Assembly: GCA_000708835.1 (NCBI GenBank)
Contig: DF237883.1
Span: 1 to 22,984, forward strand
Direction of reading: 5' to 3'
Source of the DNA: Klebsormidium nitens
Lineage: Eukaryota > Streptophyta > Klebsormidiophyceae > Klebsormidiales > Klebsormidiaceae
Length of the DNA: 22,984 bases
Shown here: positions 18,914 to 22,984 of the stretch, one piece after another
Layout of the letters: every line of letters begins with the position of its first letter
Numbering within the stretch: the first letter of the stretch is position 1
Notes under the pieces: generated by a model
What the model saw: only the letters and a program-made list of their open reading frames with translations
What the model was told of the DNA's origin: nothing
Databases searched by the model: none
Position numbers and translations under genes: made by a program

Positions 18914-21900
18914 ATGGCAGATTCGACAGAGAAGATTCAGATCGAAAAGCTGAAGGGAGCGGAGAACTATCAGACATGGAAGGTGCTGATGCAACTTCTG
19001 CTGACGGAGAAAGGTCTGAAGAGGTGCATCGATCCTGAGACCAGGACAAGTGAGGAGATGGAAGGCAGATCTGCAACGGTAAAGGCCAAGGAGGCCGAGG
19101 AGCAGTCGAAGGCTTTGGCAGCCATTGGTCTCAGAGTGTCTTCGGAGTATCTAGGCATCATCACTGACGCTGAAGGCTCAGCCAGAGCAGCTTGGAACGA
19201 ATTCCAGAGGATGTTCCAGTCAGTGACAAATGCAAGAAAGATGATGCTCAGGGAGAAGCTCGCAGGACTAAGAATGGAGCCTGGAGAGTCTGCTGCAAAG
19301 TATGTTGCAAGAGCCAAAGACCTCAAAAGGGATCTAATCCAAGCAGGGCTGGATGCAGGGGATGTAGATCTGGCAGCAGCTTGTGGCCTGTCCAGATCAT
19401 TCAGGGAAATCAGGATGGCTCTGGAATTGCAGGATAAAGCTATCTCCCTGGATGACATGCTCCCACTGCTTCTGCAGCACGAAGCCAGACTGGAAAGAGA
19501 TGAAGAATCAGAGCAAGCTGAGTCTTCGAATTCAATGGCTTTCGTGAGCAGAAACCCCAAGCAGAACTTCGGAAAGAGCAAGAAGGGAGGCTTCAAGTGC
19601 TGGACCTGTGGAGAAGCAGGACACAGGAAATCAGAGTGTCCGAAGAATCCTGACAGGAACAAGGAATGCAACAGATGTGGACTGAAAGGTCACGTCGAGA
19701 AGAATTGTTCCAGGGAGGACAAGGGAAAGTCCTCTGACAGAGACTCTTCAGCAGGAGGTTCTTCAAAGAAAGGGATGAAGAAGTCAATGGCGTTCGCCAG
19801 TCCTCCTGAGAAAGATCTGTCTGAAGTTTGGATTCTGGACTCTGGAGCGAGTGCTCATCTGTGCTGCAAGAAGGAATTCTTCGCAGATCTGAGGCCAGTG
19901 AAGGAGGGAGAGGCAAGTGAGATTCAGGGGGTTGGAGACACTGTCAAGGTCGAAGGAATCGGGAAAGTGGCCTTGCTCTGTGAGACTTTCGAGGGAGAGA
20001 AAACGGAGGTTTATCTCGAAGAAGTCAGGTACACCCCAGAAGCTCAAGTGAATCTGGCCTCTCTCAGCAGATTTCTGGCCAAGGGTGCGAAGCTCAGCAG
20101 CGAGGAAAGCGTGGTGAGTCTGAGCGTGGAGGGTGAAAAGTTTCTGGAAGCAGAAAATGAGAGAGGGGTGTCGGTAATCCGATTGGTGGAGCAGGAGCCG
20201 GTGGCGTTCGCGATCAGCCAAGTGGAGCAGGCTAGACTCTGGCATAGACGCCTCGGTCATGCGAGCAGCGAAGCCCTGGCAACGATGTCCAGAGACTCTC
20301 TAGTCGAAGGACTCCCCCCCCCTCAAGCCTTCCGGAAAGCTGGAGAAACCCTGTGCGAAGACTGCGTTCTGGGAAAGCAAACGCGGAAACCCTTCCCCCC
20401 GAGCGACCGAGAGAGCAGCAGACCTTTGGAGCTCGTTCACACTGACCTGTGCGGCACGATTCCGTGCAAGTCTGCTGGTGGAGCGAAGTATGCTGTCACG
20501 TTCATCGACGACTACAGTCGATGTGGGGTGGTCCAACTGCTGCAAACCAAAGAGCAAGCGCGAAGAGCTCTCGAGGCCTACGTGAATCTGGTTGAGAATC
20601 AGTTGGGGCTCAAGGTCAAGCGGATTCAGAGCGACCGGGGTGGGGAGTACTGGAACGGGGAAGTCAAAGATTTCTGTGCGAAGACGGGAATCTACCACCA
20701 GAAGACCAACCCTTACTCAAGCCCCGAGAACGGAGTCGCAGAGAAGCTGAATCGGACGTTGATGGACAAGACGAGGCCGATGCTGTCTGAGAGCGGGCTC
20801 GAGCAAAAGTGGTGGGGTGAAGCCATTCTGACGGCCAATTACGTTAGAAACCGGACAGTGACGAAGAAGACGGGGAAGACGCCCTACGAGCTGTTCTTCG
20901 GAAAGAAGCCCGACGTCAGCAACCTGCGCGTCTTCGGAGTCAGAGCCTTCGTCCACACCCCCGCGCAGCGCCGGAAGAAGCTCGACCCAGTCTCAAAGCC
21001 AGGCATCTTTCTGGGGTACGAACCGGGGACCAAGGGATACCGCGTGTTGCTGACGTCAGACAGGCGGACGATTGTCGTCAGCAAGGACGTCACGTTCGAC
21101 GAGCGGGAGCGGAACGAGGGGAGCGGAATCTGGGAGACGGAAACCCCTCAGCCCCTGCCAACGGCGGTCAACCCTGTTCCAGCGGAACCAATGCTGCCCG
21201 AGGGAGAGAAAGATGCAGAGCTGAGGACTCGAGGGAGAGCGGAACCGGAAGAGCGGAACGAGGCGACGGAACTTCCAGCGGAACAGACAGCGGAACCGGA
21301 ACCGGTGCCGGAAAAGCGTGAACGGCGGCCCAGTAAGTGGTACTCCTCGAAGGAGTGGGTCACAGCAAACGTCGCGAAAGAGACGGAGCCGGTGGAGCCG
21401 CAAACCCTGGAAGAAGCCCTCGGAAGCCCGGAAGCGGAACTCTGGCGGAAAGCCCTGGAAGAGGAGTTCACGAGCTTGCAGGAGAACGGCACGTGGGAAC
21501 TGAGTGAACCTCCCCCTGACGTGAAGCCGATTCCGTGCAAGTGGGCCTTCAAGCTGAAAAAGGACGAGAACGGGAACATCGCGCGGTTCAAAGCTCGTCT
21601 CGTGATCAAGGGGTTCAAGCAGCGGAAGGGGGTGGACTACGACGAGGTGTTCGCGCCGGTTAGTCGCCACGTCACACTTCGGAGCCTGCTGGCAGTCGCG
21701 GCGGCGCAAAACCTGGAGGTGGACCAGCTCGACATCAAAACGGCGTTCCTCAACGGCGACCTGGAGGAGGAAATCTGGATGGAGCAACCCGAGCTGTTCG
21801 AGACCGGGGGAAAGCAGCTGGCGTGCCGGCTGAAGAAGTCGCTGTACGGACTGAAGCAAGCGCCGCGAGCTTGGTACCTGAAGCTGACGGCAGAAATGAG

Positions 21901-22924
21901 AGAGCTGGGGTTCGAGCCGTCTGCCGCGGATCCTGCCCTGTTCATTCGGAGAGATGAGGACGGGAGGACGGCGTTCACTGCGGTCTGGGTCGACGACTGC
22001 CTGGTGGTCGGGGAACGGGAAGTCGTGGCAAGTGTGAAGGCAGCGCTCGGGCGGATCTTCACGGTGCGGGACCTGGGACCAGTGCGCTACTTCCTGGGGA
22101 TGGAAGTGACGCGCGATCGAGAGGCGAGGACGATCAAGCTGACGCAGAAGCGAGCGGCGCTGGACCTGCTGGAGCAGTTCGGGATGGACGCAACGCGCGC
22201 GCGGCGGGTGCCGCTAAACCCCGGGGAGAAGGTACAGAAGCGGGGAGAGCCGCTGGACGTGGAGCGCTACCCGTACGCGAGCCTGGTGGGGAGCCTGCTG
22301 TATTTGGCAAACTGCACGCGGCCGGACCTGGCGCAAGCGACGGCTTCGCTCGCGCGCTTCATGAGCAGCCCGACGGAGGACCACTGGAGGCTAGCAAAGT
22401 CGGTGCTGAGTTACCTGGCGGGAACGGTCGAGGCGGGGCTGACGTACGGAGCGGAGAAGCCGGAGTTTGAGGGGTTTTGTGACGCGAATCACGGCGGAGA
22501 TCCGGACACTCGGAGGAGCACAACCGGGTACGTCTTTCTGCTGGGCGGAGCAGCTGTGAGCTGGGCTAGCAAGCTGCAGCAGACGGTGGCGTACAGCACG
22601 GTGGAAGCAGAGTATATGGCGGCAGCACACGCGGCGAAGGAGGCTCTGTGGATTCGGAAGCTGGCGGCGGACCTGGGGCTGGAGAGCGGCCGACTGACGG
22701 TCTGGAGCGACAACCAGGGAGCGCTTCAACTGATCAAGCATCCGATCACATCGCAGAGGAGCAAGCACATTGACATTAGTCATCACTTTGTCAGAGAGCG
22801 CGTGGTCCGAGGCGAACTCAAGTTCGAGTACTGCCCGACAGCCAAGATGCCTGCAGACTTCCTAACCAAGGCGTTAGTGGTTACGAAGTTTGAGGAGTGC
22901 AAGAAGTTGATAGGCATGGAATAG
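18914..22924 (+). CDS. Copia-type Gag-Pol polyprotein
   Basis: Start: the ATG at 18914 (A at -3, G at +4) gives 1336 aa; the frame is open two codons further but without an ATG. Domains (residues from this Met): UBN2/copia-type GAG about 5-190; two CX2CX4HX4C zinc knuckles at 229-242 and 252-265 for RNA binding; aspartic protease with DSGAS at 309-313; GAG-pre-integrase/HHCC zinc motif with H444, H449, C481, C484; integrase core with D511, D574 and E610 (D,D-35-E spacing), then a copia-type KKPDVSNLRVFG segment near 665-676; a Glu/Pro-rich linker about 738-805; RVT_2 reverse transcriptase about 858-1100 with LDIKTAFLNG (D940) and active-site WVDD at 1025-1028; RNase HI near 1187-1320 with D1190, E1233 and D1266. 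Protease should process it in virus-like particles; reverse transcriptase/RNase H make cDNA and integrase inserts it. Oddities: Trp replaces the usual Tyr of YVDD, and Arg codon use switches sharply near residue 423. No stop or frameshift is seen. Confidence 0.95.
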   Translation: MADSTEKIQIEKLKGAENYQTWKVLMQLLLTEKGLKRCIDPETRTSEEMEGRSATVKAKEAEEQSKALAAIGLRVSSEYLGIITDAEGSARAAWNEFQRMFQSVTNARKMMLREKLAGLRMEPGESAAKYVARAKDLKRDLIQAGLDAGDVDLAAACGLSRSFREIRMALELQDKAISLDDMLPLLLQHEARLERDEESEQAESSNSMAFVSRNPKQNFGKSKKGGFKCWTCGEAGHRKSECPKNPDRNKECNRCGLKGHVEKNCSREDKGKSSDRDSSAGGSSKKGMKKSMAFASPPEKDLSEVWILDSGASAHLCCKKEFFADLRPVKEGEASEIQGVGDTVKVEGIGKVALLCETFEGEKTEVYLEEVRYTPEAQVNLASLSRFLAKGAKLSSEESVVSLSVEGEKFLEAENERGVSVIRLVEQEPVAFAISQVEQARLWHRRLGHASSEALATMSRDSLVEGLPPPQAFRKAGETLCEDCVLGKQTRKPFPPSDRESSRPLELVHTDLCGTIPCKSAGGAKYAVTFIDDYSRCGVVQLLQTKEQARRALEAYVNLVENQLGLKVKRIQSDRGGEYWNGEVKDFCAKTGIYHQKTNPYSSPENGVAEKLNRTLMDKTRPMLSESGLEQKWWGEAILTANYVRNRTVTKKTGKTPYELFFGKKPDVSNLRVFGVRAFVHTPAQRRKKLDPVSKPGIFLGYEPGTKGYRVLLTSDRRTIVVSKDVTFDERERNEGSGIWETETPQPLPTAVNPVPAEPMLPEGEKDAELRTRGRAEPEERNEATELPAEQTAEPEPVPEKRERRPSKWYSSKEWVTANVAKETEPVEPQTLEEALGSPEAELWRKALEEEFTSLQENGTWELSEPPPDVKPIPCKWAFKLKKDENGNIARFKARLVIKGFKQRKGVDYDEVFAPVSRHVTLRSLLAVAAAQNLEVDQLDIKTAFLNGDLEEEIWMEQPELFETGGKQLACRLKKSLYGLKQAPRAWYLKLTAEMRELGFEPSAADPALFIRRDEDGRTAFTAVWVDDCLVVGEREVVASVKAALGRIFTVRDLGPVRYFLGMEVTRDREARTIKLTQKRAALDLLEQFGMDATRARRVPLNPGEKVQKRGEPLDVERYPYASLVGSLLYLANCTRPDLAQATASLARFMSSPTEDHWRLAKSVLSYLAGTVEAGLTYGAEKPEFEGFCDANHGGDPDTRRSTTGYVFLLGGAAVSWASKLQQTVAYSTVEAEYMAAAHAAKEALWIRKLAADLGLESGRLTVWSDNQGALQLIKHPITSQRSKHIDISHHFVRERVVRGELKFEYCPTAKMPADFLTKALVVTKFEECKKLIGME

Positions 22925-22984
22925 GAGAGTTGAACAGTCAAGGTGACAGTTCACTCAGGTGGAAGTACAATGAATGAGGGAGAG
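22925..22984 (+). other. 3' untranslated end with polypurine tract
   Basis: After the TAG stop a short non-coding stretch ends in GAGGGAGAG (22976-22984), a purine run suited to priming plus-strand DNA synthesis. In LTR elements this tract sits immediately before the 3' LTR, so the next base outside the window should begin TGTTAGGCG. Confidence 0.65.

Larger units (their letters stand above)
18327..22984 (+). mobile_element. Ty1/copia LTR retrotransposon, apparently intact, 3' LTR outside window
   Basis: The element runs 5' LTR (18327-18538), primer binding site (18539-18554), leader, one gag-pol ORF (18914-22924) and polypurine tract (22976-22984), and meets the window edge where the 3' LTR should start. 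The domain order GAG, protease, integrase, reverse transcriptase, RNase H is diagnostic of copia (Pseudoviridae-type) rather than gypsy elements, where integrase comes last. The absence of stops or frameshifts over 4 kb, in a window where everything else is decayed, argues for recent insertion. The right end, the LTR-LTR identity and the target-site duplication cannot be checked here. Confidence 0.93.

Noticed and set aside
19784-22786. Many minus-strand and off-frame ORFs up to 267 codons across the retrotransposon
   Set aside because: They are shadows of the gag-pol frame caused by its strong codon bias; no independent domain is seen.

Overview
The window looks like nuclear DNA of a eukaryote. 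It holds no prokaryotic operon, Shine-Dalgarno pattern or dense gene packing. It does hold a complete-looking Ty1/copia retrotransposon and long stretches of decayed, repeat-derived DNA. The pol sequence is of the plant/green-algal copia type and composition is balanced with CpG-rich islands, so a streptophyte or green alga (for example a Klebsormidium-like charophyte) is my best guess. That is inference, not something the sequence proves.

Layout: (1) 11-1105, minus strand: one uninterrupted 364-codon ORF for an unrecognised protein with an acidic run, a basic NLS-like motif and a Gly/Lys/Gln-rich tail. (2) 1106-5549: no convincing gene; it contains a 359-bp fold-back element (2591-2949) with a perfect 14-bp hairpin near its centre. 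(3) About 5550-13775: four diverged, same-orientation copies of a large repeat (intact length about 2.3-2.45 kb). Each begins with two copies of a roughly 300-350 bp subrepeat followed by a long non-repeated body, so this is a higher-order array; I see no reading frame shared between copies. (4) 13776-18326: mostly unassigned sequence with possible very old copies of blocks from the same repeat family (around 15.5 and 16.6 kb), a CpG-rich island, and weak exon-like open frames. (5) 18327-22984: a copia-superfamily LTR retrotransposon. Its 5' LTR is about 212 bp with 9-bp terminal inverted repeats. The primer binding site lies directly after it and is complementary to the anticodon arm of initiator tRNA-Met, not to its 3' end. 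A structured leader, one open gag-pol ORF (1336 aa) and a short polypurine tract follow. The 3' LTR should begin at or just after the window edge.

How parts work together: only the retrotransposon is a functional system that can be read from sequence. It encodes GAG with two zinc knuckles, aspartic protease, integrase, reverse transcriptase and RNase H in copia order, with the recognisable catalytic residues present and no internal stop, so it may be a young, potentially autonomous copy. The array upstream is a separate, much older repeat with no identified function.
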